Origin: Vibrio cholerae
GTDB taxonomy: Bacteria > Actinomycetota > Actinomycetes > Actinomycetales > Micrococcaceae
DNA: 44,904 bases
Assembly: GCA_009728235.1 (NCBI GenBank)
Contig: WNZI01000026.1
Span: 1-44,904, forward strand
Reading direction: 5' to 3'
The notes below the pieces were generated by a model. It did not search any database. It saw only the letters and a program-made list of their open reading frames with translations, and was not told where the DNA came from. Shown here one piece after another: positions 1 through 8,925 of the stretch; position 1 is the stretch's first letter, and every line of letters begins with the position of its first letter. A program made the position numbers and the translations under genes.

Positions 1-89
1 CACAGCACCATGAGTGCACTCCATCCATCGGTAGAGCCCGACAGGGGCCCGGGATGGTCGTCGGATCCGGCTACCTCCAGGTCCAGCGG

Positions 90-101
90 TAGGGTCGGTG
101 C
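90..101 (+). promoter_or_regulatory. Leaderless-type -10 element before the SRPBCC gene
   Basis: TAGGGT at 90-95 is followed by exactly six bases and then the ATG at 102, with no Shine-Dalgarno sequence in between. This is the arrangement of leaderless actinobacterial transcripts, where transcription starts on the start codon. No clear -35 box is visible. The rest of 1-89 shows no gene I can support. Confidence 0.5.
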
Positions 102-632
102 ATGAGTGGACTGTTCTCGCACACCCCCGCGAACGGGGAAGTATCAACGGATCGGCCGAACCTCCGGGTGTCGGTGGAGGTTCCTGCCACCACCGACCAC
201 GCCTGGGCCGGCCTGATGGAGCACCTTCATCTGTGGTGGCCGGCTGACGAACTGAGCAGGTGGGGTGTTACCAGCTTCTTCGACCTCGAGGACAACGCCC
301 TCGTCGAGACCTCTGCGCAGGACGACGAGAACGTCTGGGGCGAGGTGGTGGACGGCGAGCCCGGCCGATGGCTGGAGCTGCGGTGGCGTTCCACCGGTTC
401 CGACTCCTCGACGCTGGTGCGGATGGAAGTGGTGGCAGGTGAGCACGGACCTTCCGCCGGGTCCGCAGCCGAGGAGATGTCAGGGGGCTACTCCGACCAG
501 GATGATCGGGCGACGCTCTCCGTCACCCACAGTGGCTGGACGGGATCCGACGGTCAGGAGATCTACGACTTCTACCAGGAGTTCTGGCCCTTAGCGCTTG
601 CCCGTTACCGCCGCTTCATGGGGGGATCATGA
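102..632 (+). CDS. SRPBCC (START-like) domain protein
   Basis: The 176-residue product fits the SRPBCC/AHSA1-like helix-grip fold: an N-terminal strand of the type RVSVEVPATTDHAW, a tryptophan-rich first half (HLWWPADE near residues 47-54), and a C-terminal amphipathic helix (YDFYQEFWPLALARYRRF) typical of the closing helix. Such proteins bind hydrophobic ligands in a central cavity; the ligand cannot be read from the sequence. There is no signal peptide or membrane segment, so it should be cytosolic. The stop overlaps the start of the following FAD oxidase (ATGA), so the two are probably translationally coupled. The start is supported by the -10-like hexamer six bases upstream. Confidence 0.75.
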   Translation: MSGLFSHTPANGEVSTDRPNLRVSVEVPATTDHAWAGLMEHLHLWWPADELSRWGVTSFFDLEDNALVETSAQDDENVWGEVVDGEPGRWLELRWRSTGSDSSTLVRMEVVAGEHGPSAGSAAEEMSGGYSDQDDRATLSVTHSGWTGSDGQEIYDFYQEFWPLALARYRRFMGGS

Positions 633-1999
633 GCCGCGACGAGATCCTTCCTGAGCTTCTGGCCCTCCTGCCGGGCTGCGTATCGACCGCCCCGGAGGAC
701 CTGTCCCTTCACTCGCGGGACAAAGGGCCGGTCATCTCCCCGATGCTTCCCATTGCTGTCGTGCATCCCCGTTCTGTCGGCGAGGTGCAGGCCCTGATGA
801 CCTGGGCGTCGAAGCACCGCGTGCCGGTCGTGAGTCGAGGGGCAGGTTCCGGGGTGTCGGGCGGAGCGCATGCCACGGCGGGCTGTGTCGTCCTGGCGCT
901 GACCGCGATGAACAGGATCCTGGAGATCGATCAGGACGACGAGATTGCCGTCGTCGAGCCGGGCGTCATCAATGCCGACCTCAATGACGCGGTCGCTGAG
1001 CACGGCCTCATGTACGCGCCGGACCCCGCCAGCTACCGCTGGTCGACGATCGGCGGGAACGTGGCGACCAATGCCGGTGGCCTTCGTTGTGCGAAGTACG
1101 GGGTGACGCGGGACTCCGTCCTCGCCCTCGACGTCGTGCTTGCCGATGGGACGCTGGTCTCGACCGGGCATCGAACGTTCAAGGGGGTCGCGGGCTACGA
1201 TCTGACCGCCCTGATGACGGGATCGGAAGGTACGCTCGGCGTGATCGTCGGCATCACTGTCCGTCTGCGCTACCTGCCGAGAGCGGAGCACACGCTCGCG
1301 GCGTTCTTCGACGACTTCGCGCTGGCCGCGGCGGGTGTTCTGGGCATCGGCCGAGCACGCATCCAACCTGCCATCCTCGAACTCCTCGACGGACGGACCC
1401 TCGAGGCACTGGACGGCGCCCACGGGTCGGACCTCAGGCAGCGCGGCGGTAGCTTGCTTCTGGTCAGGACCGACGGGTACGGCGCTGCCACGGAGGCCGC
1501 CGCGATCAGGGACGTGCTGGTAGGCCTCGGAGCAACGGTGAGCGACGAGGGGTCGGAGGAGGCGGAGCGGCTGCTCGACCTCAGACGGCACAGCCGTGGT
1601 GACGACGTCGACGATCTCTACCGGGTGGGGGAGGACGTCGCTGTCCCCAAATCGCAACTGGTGCACTACGTAGCCGCTCTGGAGGACATGGCGACGCGCC
1701 ACCGGGTGAACCTGAAGGTGGTCGCGCACGCGGGCGACGGCAACCTGCATCCCACGTTCTGGGTCGAGCGCAGTGAAGGGGAGCAGGCGCAGGAGCGACT
1801 TCAGCACGCACTCGACGAGTCGGTGCGACAAGCCCTGGACTTCGGAGGCACCATCACCGGAGAGCACGGAGTGGGGCAGTACAAACGCCGTTGGCTCCCG
1901 TGGGAGCAGTCGACGGAGGTCCTGGACCTGCAGTCCCGCATCAAGGACGTCTTCGATCCGCTGGGAATCCTCAATCCGGGCAAGGCGATCGTCTCCTGA
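629..1999 (+). CDS. FAD-binding oxidase, GlcD / D-lactate dehydrogenase type
   Basis: A 456-residue flavoprotein of the FAD_binding_4 plus FAD-oxidase C-terminal family, which oxidises 2-hydroxyacids such as glycolate or D-lactate. The FAD (PCMH) domain spans roughly residues 35-215, with GAGSGVSGG at 71-79 and STIGGNVATNAGG at about 139-151. The C-terminal substrate domain shows HAGDGNLHP and the TGEHGVGQYKR motif near the end, where the family has its catalytic and metal-binding histidines. Length is normal for GlcD-like enzymes. It overlaps the SRPBCC gene by 4 nt (ATGA). No iron-sulfur (GlcF) or GlcE partner is adjacent, so it may be a stand-alone dehydrogenase. Exact substrate is not determinable from sequence. 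Confidence 0.88.
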   Translation: MSRDEILPELLALLPGCVSTAPEDLSLHSRDKGPVISPMLPIAVVHPRSVGEVQALMTWASKHRVPVVSRGAGSGVSGGAHATAGCVVLALTAMNRILEIDQDDEIAVVEPGVINADLNDAVAEHGLMYAPDPASYRWSTIGGNVATNAGGLRCAKYGVTRDSVLALDVVLADGTLVSTGHRTFKGVAGYDLTALMTGSEGTLGVIVGITVRLRYLPRAEHTLAAFFDDFALAAAGVLGIGRARIQPAILELLDGRTLEALDGAHGSDLRQRGGSLLLVRTDGYGAATEAAAIRDVLVGLGATVSDEGSEEAERLLDLRRHSRGDDVDDLYRVGEDVAVPKSQLVHYVAALEDMATRHRVNLKVVAHAGDGNLHPTFWVERSEGEQAQERLQHALDESVRQALDFGGTITGEHGVGQYKRRWLPWEQSTEVLDLQSRIKDVFDPLGILNPGKAIVS

Positions 2000-2012
2000 C
2001 TGTGCCCTTTCG

Positions 2013-2043
2013 TTCCAGGAAAGGGCCCTGCCCGAATGATAAT
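2013..2043 (+). promoter_or_regulatory. Possible promoter of the DUF4190-like gene
   Basis: GATAAT at 2038-2043 resembles a -10 box, and TTCCAG at 2013-2018 lies 19 nt upstream as a weak -35. This would give a leader of about 50 nt ending in a GGGGG ribosome-binding site before the ATG at 2099. Confidence 0.4.
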
Positions 2044-2098
2044 GTTCAGGAAATTGCCGGTGATCTCCGGTACTTCCACGACTTCCCACGGGGGCAGC

Positions 2099-2650
2099 AT
2101 GTCTGACAACAATCCGGGATCGCAGGGCGACTCGCCCTACGGCCAGCAGAACCAGCCCCAGTCCGGGCAGAATCCGCCGCAGTACGGGCAGAACGCGCCG
2201 CAGTACGGGCAGAGTGCCCCCCAGTACGGGCAGGGTCAGGCGCAGTACGGCCAGCAGAGCACCTCGCCTTACGGCCAGCAGGGTCAGTACGGTTCTGCCG
2301 CCGGGAACTATCCGGGCCAGCAGGGCTATCAGGGCTATCAGGGCCAGCCTGCCGAGAACCCGGGCCGGACACTCGGGATCGTCGGCTTCATCCTCGCGAT
2401 CCTGATCGCTCCTGTGGGTCTGGTCATCAGCATCGTCGCCCTCGTGAAGTCACGGAAGGCGGGAATGGGCAATGGCCTGGCCCTGGCCGGCATCATCATC
2501 GGTGTGCTGTTCTCGATCATCGGCGGGCTGATCATGTTCGCGTTGATCGCGTTCTTCGCGGACATCACGCAGCAGTTGATCCAGGCGTGCGAGGGTCTTC
2601 CCTCCGGCACCCCGGTGACGATCGAGGGCCAGCCCAGCCAGTGCCCGTAG
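2099..2650 (+). CDS. DUF4190-like membrane protein with QYGQ-repeat N-terminus
   Basis: The 183-residue product has a cytoplasmic low-complexity N-terminus (about residues 1-90) rich in Gln, Tyr, Gly and Pro with repeated PQYGQ units. A compact membrane part of the DUF4190 type follows: GRTLGIVGFILAILIAPVGL and, after a short KSRKAGMGNG loop, LALAGIIIGVLFSIIGGLIM, then a short tail with one Cys pair (CEGLPSG...QCP). This layout is common in small actinobacterial envelope proteins of unknown role; repeats may act as an interaction or condensate-forming tail. An upstream in-frame ATG at 2036 exists, but the ATG at 2099 has a GGGG ribosome-binding site about 7 nt upstream and begins the typical acidic MSDNN sequence. 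A strong terminator follows. Confidence 0.8.
   Translation: MSDNNPGSQGDSPYGQQNQPQSGQNPPQYGQNAPQYGQSAPQYGQGQAQYGQQSTSPYGQQGQYGSAAGNYPGQQGYQGYQGQPAENPGRTLGIVGFILAILIAPVGLVISIVALVKSRKAGMGNGLALAGIIIGVLFSIIGGLIMFALIAFFADITQQLIQACEGLPSGTPVTIEGQPSQCP
2180..2255 (+). repeat. 21-bp in-frame tandem repeats encoding PQYGQ units
   Basis: The string cagtacggg(cag) recurs at 2180, 2201, 2222 and 2243, an exact 21-bp period, encoding successive xPQYGQx heptads in the DUF4190-like protein. The repeats are imperfect between the conserved cores. Confidence 0.8.
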
Positions 2651-2666
2651 TACCGGCCCAGGACTG

Positions 2667-2701
2667 AGGACCGGCAGCCCTTGCGGCTGCCGGTCCTTTT
2701 T
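2667..2701 (+). terminator. Rho-independent terminator
   Basis: A perfect 13-bp stem (aggaccggcagcc at 2667-2679 with ggctgccggtcct at 2685-2697) encloses a 5-nt loop and is followed by a T run (2697-2701). It lies just after the DUF4190-like gene and just before the convergent end of the DUF4032 gene. Confidence 0.88.
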
Positions 2702-2708
2702 CATGGCA

Positions 2709-4070
2709 CTAGTTGTCGGGGTACTCGGAGTCCTCGTCGATACCTATGGTCTGCGCATCCGCGGTCAGCATGATCTCGGCCTCGTCGCGGCGGTGCCTCA
2801 GTTCGTCGTCGAGGTAGGACTGGACGGCCTCAGCCATCGGGACGTTCCGATCCTCCCGCTCCGACATGTACCAGCGGTGCTCCAGCACCTCGTGGACCAC
2901 CTCGGCGGGCTCGAGCTTCCCGCCCAGTTCGCGCGGCACAGCGCGGACGATGGGTTCGAACACCTCGTTCACCCACAGATGAGCGCTGAACTCCTCGTCG
3001 AGCGTCGGGTTGTTGTCGGCCCGGTACGCGTCCATGTCGTTGAGGAGGCGCCGCGCCTGGTTCTCCTGGGCGTCGAGACCCGTGAGCCGGAGGAGGCGGC
3101 GGCTGTGATGCCCGGCGTCGACGACCTTGGGCTGCAGCTGGATCTGCGTGCCGTTCGCGGCCGTCTTGATGGCGTACTCCTCGACGTCGAAGCCGAGCTC
3201 GTTCAACCGGCGGATACGTGCTCCCACTCGCCAGCGTTCCCCGAGCTCGAAGGACTCCTTCTCCGTCAGTTCGCTCCACAGGCGACGGTAGCTGTCCATG
3301 ATGAGTTCGCTCGTGGCCAGAGGATCCACCTTCTCCTCGATGAGCCCTCCCTCCGCAAGGTCCATCAGTTCACCCGCGATGTTCACGCGGGCGATCTCGA
3401 GGTCGTACTCCCGTTGGCCCGTCGACAACTCGGGGTACAGCTCGCCGGTCTCGGCATCGACGAGGTACGCCGCGAAGGAACCCGCATCACGACGGAACAG
3501 GGTGTTGGAGAGCGAGACGTCGCCCCAGTAGAAGCCGATCAGGTGCAGCCGCACCAGGAGCAGGGCCTGGGCGTCGATGAGCCGCGTCAGGGTGTCGCGG
3601 CGCAGTGTCTGTGAGAACAGTGCCCGGTAGGGGAGGGAGAACTTGAGGTGCCGGGTCACCAGGACCGGGTCGAGGGGATCTCCCTCAGGTGTGGTGCGTC
3701 CCGAGATGACGGCGACGGGTTCGACGCACGGCACATCGAGCCGCTGGAGCTTCCTGAGCATGTGGTACTCGTGCCGGGCGATGTGCTCACTGGTCTCCTT
3801 GACGGCGATGACGGAGCCGCCCAGATGCGCGAAGCGGACGATGTGCCGTGAGATGCCGCGCGGGAGGGCGGCGAGTGCGCCGGCCGGCCACTGCTCGAGG
3901 GCGATGTGCCATGGCAGGTCCAGCAGCTCCGGATCCGTTGCTGCTGCCGTGATGTTCAGGGAGCCCAGGTTCGGCGTCTCGGACGAGGCAGGACGCTGTC
4001 GGGGGAGTTTTCCCGCCTGGTCGTAGTCGGTCGGCTCGTCATGCCACTGGGCGTTCGAGGTCTCGGTCAA
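2709..4070 (-). CDS. DUF4032 protein, kinase-like (Kdo/WaaP-like fold)
   Basis: A 453-residue actinobacterial DUF4032 protein. The N-terminal half looks like a small-molecule or lipid kinase: VIAVKE near residue 95 resembles the ATP-lysine strand, LHLIGFYWGDVSLSNTLF near 197-214 resembles a catalytic loop (GDVSLSN), and AYLVDAETGE just after it resembles the metal-binding DFG region, here with DAE. The C-terminal half is the DUF4032 domain proper and is acidic at the end. No substrate is known. The start codon is TTG at 4070 (weak GAAGGCAG upstream); no ATG or GTG fits better because the kinase-like domain would be cut. It is the last gene of a minus-strand group with a sugar ABC ATPase and otsBA, suggesting a link to sugar or envelope metabolism. 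Confidence 0.8.
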   Translation of the reverse strand: MTETSNAQWHDEPTDYDQAGKLPRQRPASSETPNLGSLNITAAATDPELLDLPWHIALEQWPAGALAALPRGISRHIVRFAHLGGSVIAVKETSEHIARHEYHMLRKLQRLDVPCVEPVAVISGRTTPEGDPLDPVLVTRHLKFSLPYRALFSQTLRRDTLTRLIDAQALLLVRLHLIGFYWGDVSLSNTLFRRDAGSFAAYLVDAETGELYPELSTGQREYDLEIARVNIAGELMDLAEGGLIEEKVDPLATSELIMDSYRRLWSELTEKESFELGERWRVGARIRRLNELGFDVEEYAIKTAANGTQIQLQPKVVDAGHHSRRLLRLTGLDAQENQARRLLNDMDAYRADNNPTLDEEFSAHLWVNEVFEPIVRAVPRELGGKLEPAEVVHEVLEHRWYMSEREDRNVPMAEAVQSYLDDELRHRRDEAEIMLTADAQTIGIDEDSEYPDN

Positions 4071-4145
4071 GGTGCTGCCTTCGTGTCAGGGCGGGAGAGT
4101 GGGCCTTCGTCAAGCCTAGTGGCGCTTAAACGAAACGGCGGCGTC

Positions 4146-4172
4146 CGCCGGGCATCCAGCGGATGCCCGGCG
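4146..4172 (-). terminator. Hairpin, probable terminator of the ABC ATPase gene
   Basis: A perfect 12-bp stem (cgccgggcatcc / ggatgcccggcg) with a 3-nt loop lies 41 nt beyond the stop of the ABC ATPase gene. On the minus strand it is followed by a weak T-containing stretch (gtttcgttt) rather than a clean T run. Confidence 0.55.
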
Positions 4173-4212
4173 AGACCACCGCCGTCGTCGTTCGTCGTGC
4201 CTGACCCAGGAG

Positions 4213-5301
<1,089 letters not shown>

Positions 5302-5406
5302 GGTGTTGGTTCCTTTTCACGGGCAGGTACGTGCCCGACGATCCGTAGTGAATGGAAGAGTATTCAGTTGTGGTGCGTGGCCGGCCAGCAGTACCGGTGA
5401 CGTTGG

Positions 5407-6213
5407 TCACGCCCCCGTAGTATGACACGATCCCTGGTTCGGCGCACCTGCCCTGCGGAGGGACACGAGCTCCTGCAGGACTTCGGCGAAGTCCTCGGGT
5501 GTCGCGACGGTGAAGGACGCAGCGGTGTCTCCCTGGCCGATCCGGATACCGAGGTCGTCGGGACCGAGGGTCCGCTGGGCGTGCTCGTCGGTGACGTCGT
5601 CGCCTGCGAACAGGACCCCCGTCGCTCCTGTCGTCCTGCGGAGCAGGGCGAGGCCCTGCCCCTTGTCCGCCTCGACCACGGAGATCTCCAGGACGCGCTT
5701 GCCGTCGGTGATGCTGAGGCCGTCGAGCGAGGCCAGTTCCTCCCGAGCGGCCACCACGGCGGACTCCGCCACGTCGTCTGCAGCGGTCCGGGTGTGAAGG
5801 ACGACGCCGGCGGGCTTGAACTCGACCCGCGTGCCCTCGTGACCGGCGGCGATGCGCTCCACGACGTCGACGGCGCGTGCCAGGAGGTCCGCCTGTTCCG
5901 ACGTCAGAGCGAGGGGCGCGCCGTCGGGTCCGGTCCAGGTCTCGGCGCCATGGCTACCGATCAGCAGGGTGTCCGCGGGCGGGTCGGCGACTGCCCGCAG
6001 GCTGTCGAGCGCCCGTCCCGAGATCAGCGCCGTCGTCGTACCCGGCAGGGCGGCCAGGACGCGCACGGCCTCCGCGGATGCGGGAAGGGCGCGGGCGTCC
6101 TCGGCCCGCTCCACCAGCGGGGCGAGAGTCCCGTCGAAGTCGAGCGCGACGAGCAGCTGTGGTGTCGACGCGACGGACCGGAGGGCCGCCAGCAGGCCCG
6201 GCTCAAGCGCCAT
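5407..6213 (-). CDS. otsB: Trehalose-6-phosphate phosphatase
   Basis: A 268-residue HAD-superfamily phosphatase that removes phosphate from trehalose-6-phosphate, the second step of the OtsAB pathway. HAD motif I is DFDGT at 25-29 (nucleophile Asp25), motif II includes LISGR near 63-67, and motif IV is the family-specific GDDVTDE near residue 213. The segment IGSHGAETW is the typical T6PP cap-side motif. Length is normal. Its start overlaps the end of otsA by 11 nt, so the two are translationally coupled. Trehalose serves as compatible solute and stress protectant in this group. Confidence 0.93.
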   Translation of the reverse strand: MALEPGLLAALRSVASTPQLLVALDFDGTLAPLVERAEDARALPASAEAVRVLAALPGTTTALISGRALDSLRAVADPPADTLLIGSHGAETWTGPDGAPLALTSEQADLLARAVDVVERIAAGHEGTRVEFKPAGVVLHTRTAADDVAESAVVAAREELASLDGLSITDGKRVLEISVVEADKGQGLALLRRTTGATGVLFAGDDVTDEHAQRTLGPDDLGIRIGQGDTAASFTVATPEDFAEVLQELVSLRRAGAPNQGSCHTTGA

Positions 6214-7702
6214 GATCGGAGGTTCCCGACTGCAGGGCGCTCAGGAAGGCCTGCGACCACCGCTCGACGTCGTTGTGCACCACCTGCCGCCGCATGAGCC
6301 TCATGCGGCGCATGGCCTCCGCCTTCGGCATCGAGATGGCCGAGACGATGGCGCTCTTGAGGCCGTCGATGTCGTGTGGATTCACCAGGATCGCCTGCCG
6401 CAGGGTGTCGGCCGCACCCGCGAATTCACTCAGGACAAGCATGCCGGTGTTGCCCGTGCGGGCCGCGACGTACTCCTTCGCGACGAGGTTCATGCCGTCC
6501 CGGAGAGCCGTGACGAGCATGACGTCGGCCGCCAGGTACAGCGCGACCATCTCCTCCACCGGATAGCTGTGGTGCAGGTAGCGGATGGCCGTGTTCTTCA
6601 TGGTGTCGTGTGTGCCGTTGATGCGGCCCACGGCACCCTCGATGTCCTCGCGGAGGAGTCGGTACTGCTCGACGCGCTCGCGGCTCGGGCTCGCCACCTG
6701 GATGAGTGCGGCGTCCTCGACCGTGATGGCGCCGTCCTCGAGCAACTCCCCGTAGGCCTTCAGCCGGTGTCCGATGCCCTTGGTGTAGTCGAGGCGGTCC
6801 ACGCCGAGGAGGATGTGCTGCGGGTCGCCGAGCTCACGCCGGATCTCCTTCGACCGCTCGATCACCGCGGGGTCCTGGGCGAGCGCCATGATCGACGCCG
6901 TGTCGATGGAGATGGGGAACGCCTCCGCCCGCGACACGTACGCCGGTGCGCCGTCCTCGCCCGCCGGGACCTGTACCTGCTGCGCCTTGATGGTGTAGCC
7001 CTTGAACCGGCGCACGCACCGCAGGAAGTTGCTGGCGTCGCTGGGGCGCTGGAAGCCGATCAGGTCGGCACCGAGCAGACCGTCGATGACCTGCCGGCGC
7101 CAGGGGAGCTGCGCGTAGATCTCCAGCGGCGGGAAGGGGATGTGGTTGAAGAAGCCGATCTTCAGGTCGGGTCGGGCCTGCCGCAGCATCCTCGGTACGA
7201 GCTGCAACTGGTAGTCCTGCACCCACACGGTCGCGCCCTCGGCCGCGACGGACGCCGCGGCCGCAGCGAAGCGCTCGTTGACCCTCCGGTAGGAGTCCCA
7301 CCAGGTGCGGTGGAACTCGGGAGAGGCGATGACGTCGTGGTAGAGCGGCCAGAGCGTCGCGTTGGAGAAGCCCTCGTAGTACAGCTCCACCTCCTCCTCG
7401 CTGAGTGGCACGGGTACCAGGCGCATGTTCGCCTCGTCGAAGGGCTCGAGCGTCTCGTCCGGCGCCCCGTGCCAGCCGACCCAGGCCCCGTCGGCCTTCG
7501 CCATCACGGGAGCGAGCGCTGTCACGAGGCCGCCCGGTGAGCGCCGCCACGAACTCTCGCCGTGCTCGTCGACGACGCGGTCGACGGCTAAGCGGTTGGA
7601 GACGACGATGAAGTCGAAGTTCCCGAACTGCCCCTCGGTGGAGAACGACGGGTCGACACCTGGCGTGGTGGAAGGTTGTGCTGCGCTCAAAACGGGCTCC
7701 AT
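6203..7702 (-). CDS. otsA: Trehalose-6-phosphate synthase (GT20)
   Basis: A 499-residue glycosyltransferase family 20 enzyme joining UDP- or ADP-glucose to glucose-6-phosphate. Characteristic stretches are VVSNRLAVDR near residue 34, SPGGLVTAL near 54, WVGWHG near 74, WVQDYQLQLVPRML in the middle (the dinucleotide-sugar binding half), GVDRLDYTKGI (nucleotide-sugar contact) and LRDGMNLVAKEYVA toward the C-terminus. A 30-residue Ser/Thr/Pro-rich N-terminal extension precedes the domain. It is the first gene of the otsA-otsB pair. Divergent from the DsbA-like gene across a 127-nt intergenic region. Confidence 0.95.
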   Translation of the reverse strand: MEPVLSAAQPSTTPGVDPSFSTEGQFGNFDFIVVSNRLAVDRVVDEHGESSWRRSPGGLVTALAPVMAKADGAWVGWHGAPDETLEPFDEANMRLVPVPLSEEEVELYYEGFSNATLWPLYHDVIASPEFHRTWWDSYRRVNERFAAAAASVAAEGATVWVQDYQLQLVPRMLRQARPDLKIGFFNHIPFPPLEIYAQLPWRRQVIDGLLGADLIGFQRPSDASNFLRCVRRFKGYTIKAQQVQVPAGEDGAPAYVSRAEAFPISIDTASIMALAQDPAVIERSKEIRRELGDPQHILLGVDRLDYTKGIGHRLKAYGELLEDGAITVEDAALIQVASPSRERVEQYRLLREDIEGAVGRINGTHDTMKNTAIRYLHHSYPVEEMVALYLAADVMLVTALRDGMNLVAKEYVAARTGNTGMLVLSEFAGAADTLRQAILVNPHDIDGLKSAIVSAISMPKAEAMRRMRLMRRQVVHNDVERWSQAFLSALQSGTSDHGA

Positions 7703-7829
7703 CGCAATAGTTTGGTCTCGTCGACGACTCTATCGGGTCGCGCCGTCGTGCGGTCCGGGTAGCGCGCCCGGGCAGTGCTGCTGATGGCTCGTTAGGCTGG
7801 AGCCCCGACCCGGGCGACGAAGAGGACCG

Positions 7830-8690
7830 ATGACGCCAGCACCCGCACGCAAGCCGAGCAAGGCCGAACGCACCGCAGCAGCCCGCGAACGCGAGCGGCT
7901 GGCGCGCGAGGAGCAGCAACGGACAGCGCGGCGCAACGGGCTCCTCGCCAAGTGGGGCGTGGTGGCGGCCGTGCTCGTGGTCATCGTCGTGATCGCCGTC
8001 GTCGTGGTGAACGGTGCACGCAGCCGGGTACCCGATGCCGGACCGGCACCGCAGGGGGGCAATGCCGAGGGTGGCATCACCCTCGTCTCGGGGACCGAAC
8101 TGGCGCCTGCGCTTGTGCAGGACGTCGACTCCTCGACCCTTCCCTCGGATCCGGCACCGAAGGGGTCGGTTCCCGAGGGCGTATCGGCGGACGAGGACGG
8201 GCCGCTCCAGGTCGTCGCCTATGTCGACGTCAACTGCGTGCATTGCGCGGACTTCGAGGCCCGGCATTCGGAGCAGATCCGCTCCTGGCTCGACGGCGGT
8301 GACATCACGTTCGAATACCGGACGGTCGCCTATCTGGACAGGAACAGCAGCACCGACTACTCGTCGCGTGGGGCGAACGCCGCGGCATGCGTCGCCGACA
8401 CCGCACCGGAGGCCTATCTCGACTTCACCCGACGGATCTTCGCCCACTACGAAGAAGGCGAACTCGATGATGACGGGCTCACCGCGCTCGCAGCGGAGGT
8501 CGGCGCCGGCGACGTCTCCTCATGCGTCGACGAGGGCACGTTCCGCCCCTGGGTGGACTACACGACGGCAGCCGCACAGGCAGCACCTGTCGGAGGGACG
8601 CCCACCGTCTACGTCCACGGGGAAGAGGTCCCCAACGGTGTCGCCGATTTCGGGACCCTCGTTCAGGCACACCTGGACGCGCGCAGCTGA
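7830..8690 (+). CDS. Membrane-anchored DsbA-family thioredoxin-fold protein
   Basis: The 286-residue protein has a charged cytoplasmic N-terminus (1-40, Arg/Glu-rich), one membrane helix (about 43-61) and an extracytoplasmic DsbA-like thioredoxin domain. The active site is CVHC at 136-139 and the cis-Pro loop is GGTPTVYVHG near 249-258; an extra Cys pair (AACVADT and SSCVDEG) may form a structural disulfide, as in actinobacterial DsbA homologues. Likely role: thiol oxidation or isomerisation of secreted proteins, or part of the MauG/VKOR-linked oxidative folding pathway. Start ATG at 7830 has an AGAGGA ribosome-binding site. The next feature is a tRNA gene. Confidence 0.87.
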   Translation: MTPAPARKPSKAERTAAARERERLAREEQQRTARRNGLLAKWGVVAAVLVVIVVIAVVVVNGARSRVPDAGPAPQGGNAEGGITLVSGTELAPALVQDVDSSTLPSDPAPKGSVPEGVSADEDGPLQVVAYVDVNCVHCADFEARHSEQIRSWLDGGDITFEYRTVAYLDRNSSTDYSSRGANAAACVADTAPEAYLDFTRRIFAHYEEGELDDDGLTALAAEVGAGDVSSCVDEGTFRPWVDYTTAAAQAAPVGGTPTVYVHGEEVPNGVADFGTLVQAHLDARS

Positions 8691-8790
8691 TTTCCGGCCG
8701 TGCTGCGGCTGGGCTACCCTTATTGAGCGCTGACGTCATCCACCGCTCACGGTCGGAGCTGACGACGGCGCCAGCCGGTTCGGCCGGCAC

Positions 8791-8867
8791 GCCTCCTTAG
8801 CTCAGTTGGCCAGAGCACCGCTCTTGTAAAGCGGGGGTCGTCGGTTCGAATCCGACAGGAGGCTCCA
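8791..8867 (+). tRNA. tRNA-Thr (anticodon UGU), CCA encoded
   Basis: A complete cloverleaf can be folded: acceptor gcctcct (8791-8797) with aggaggc (8857-8863), D-arm gctc...gagc, anticodon stem ccgct/agcgg with loop CTTGTAA giving anticodon TGT, variable loop, and T-arm gtcgg-ttcgaat-ccgac. Discriminator U at 8864 is followed by encoded CCA (8865-8867). It reads ACA threonine codons, rare in such GC-rich genomes. Confidence 0.96.
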
Positions 8868-8925
8868 CGAGGTACCCGCTCCGAGCCGGAGACAGGACGA
8901 ATCCCAGGGGTGCGGACCGCCGTCC

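Noticed and set aside
605..2089. Long open frame on the minus strand opposite the GlcD-like gene (494 codons)
   Set aside because: No recognisable domain, Arg/His/Gln-rich composition typical of an antisense frame in high-GC DNA; the plus-strand gene has clear FAD motifs.
2703..3614. Open frame opposite the DUF4032 gene
   Set aside because: Antisense shadow; the minus-strand product has family motifs.
5320..5337. Small inverted repeat cgggca-N6-tgcccg upstream of the ABC ATPase
   Set aside because: Six-bp arms in GC-rich DNA are common by chance; it may be an operator but is not supported.
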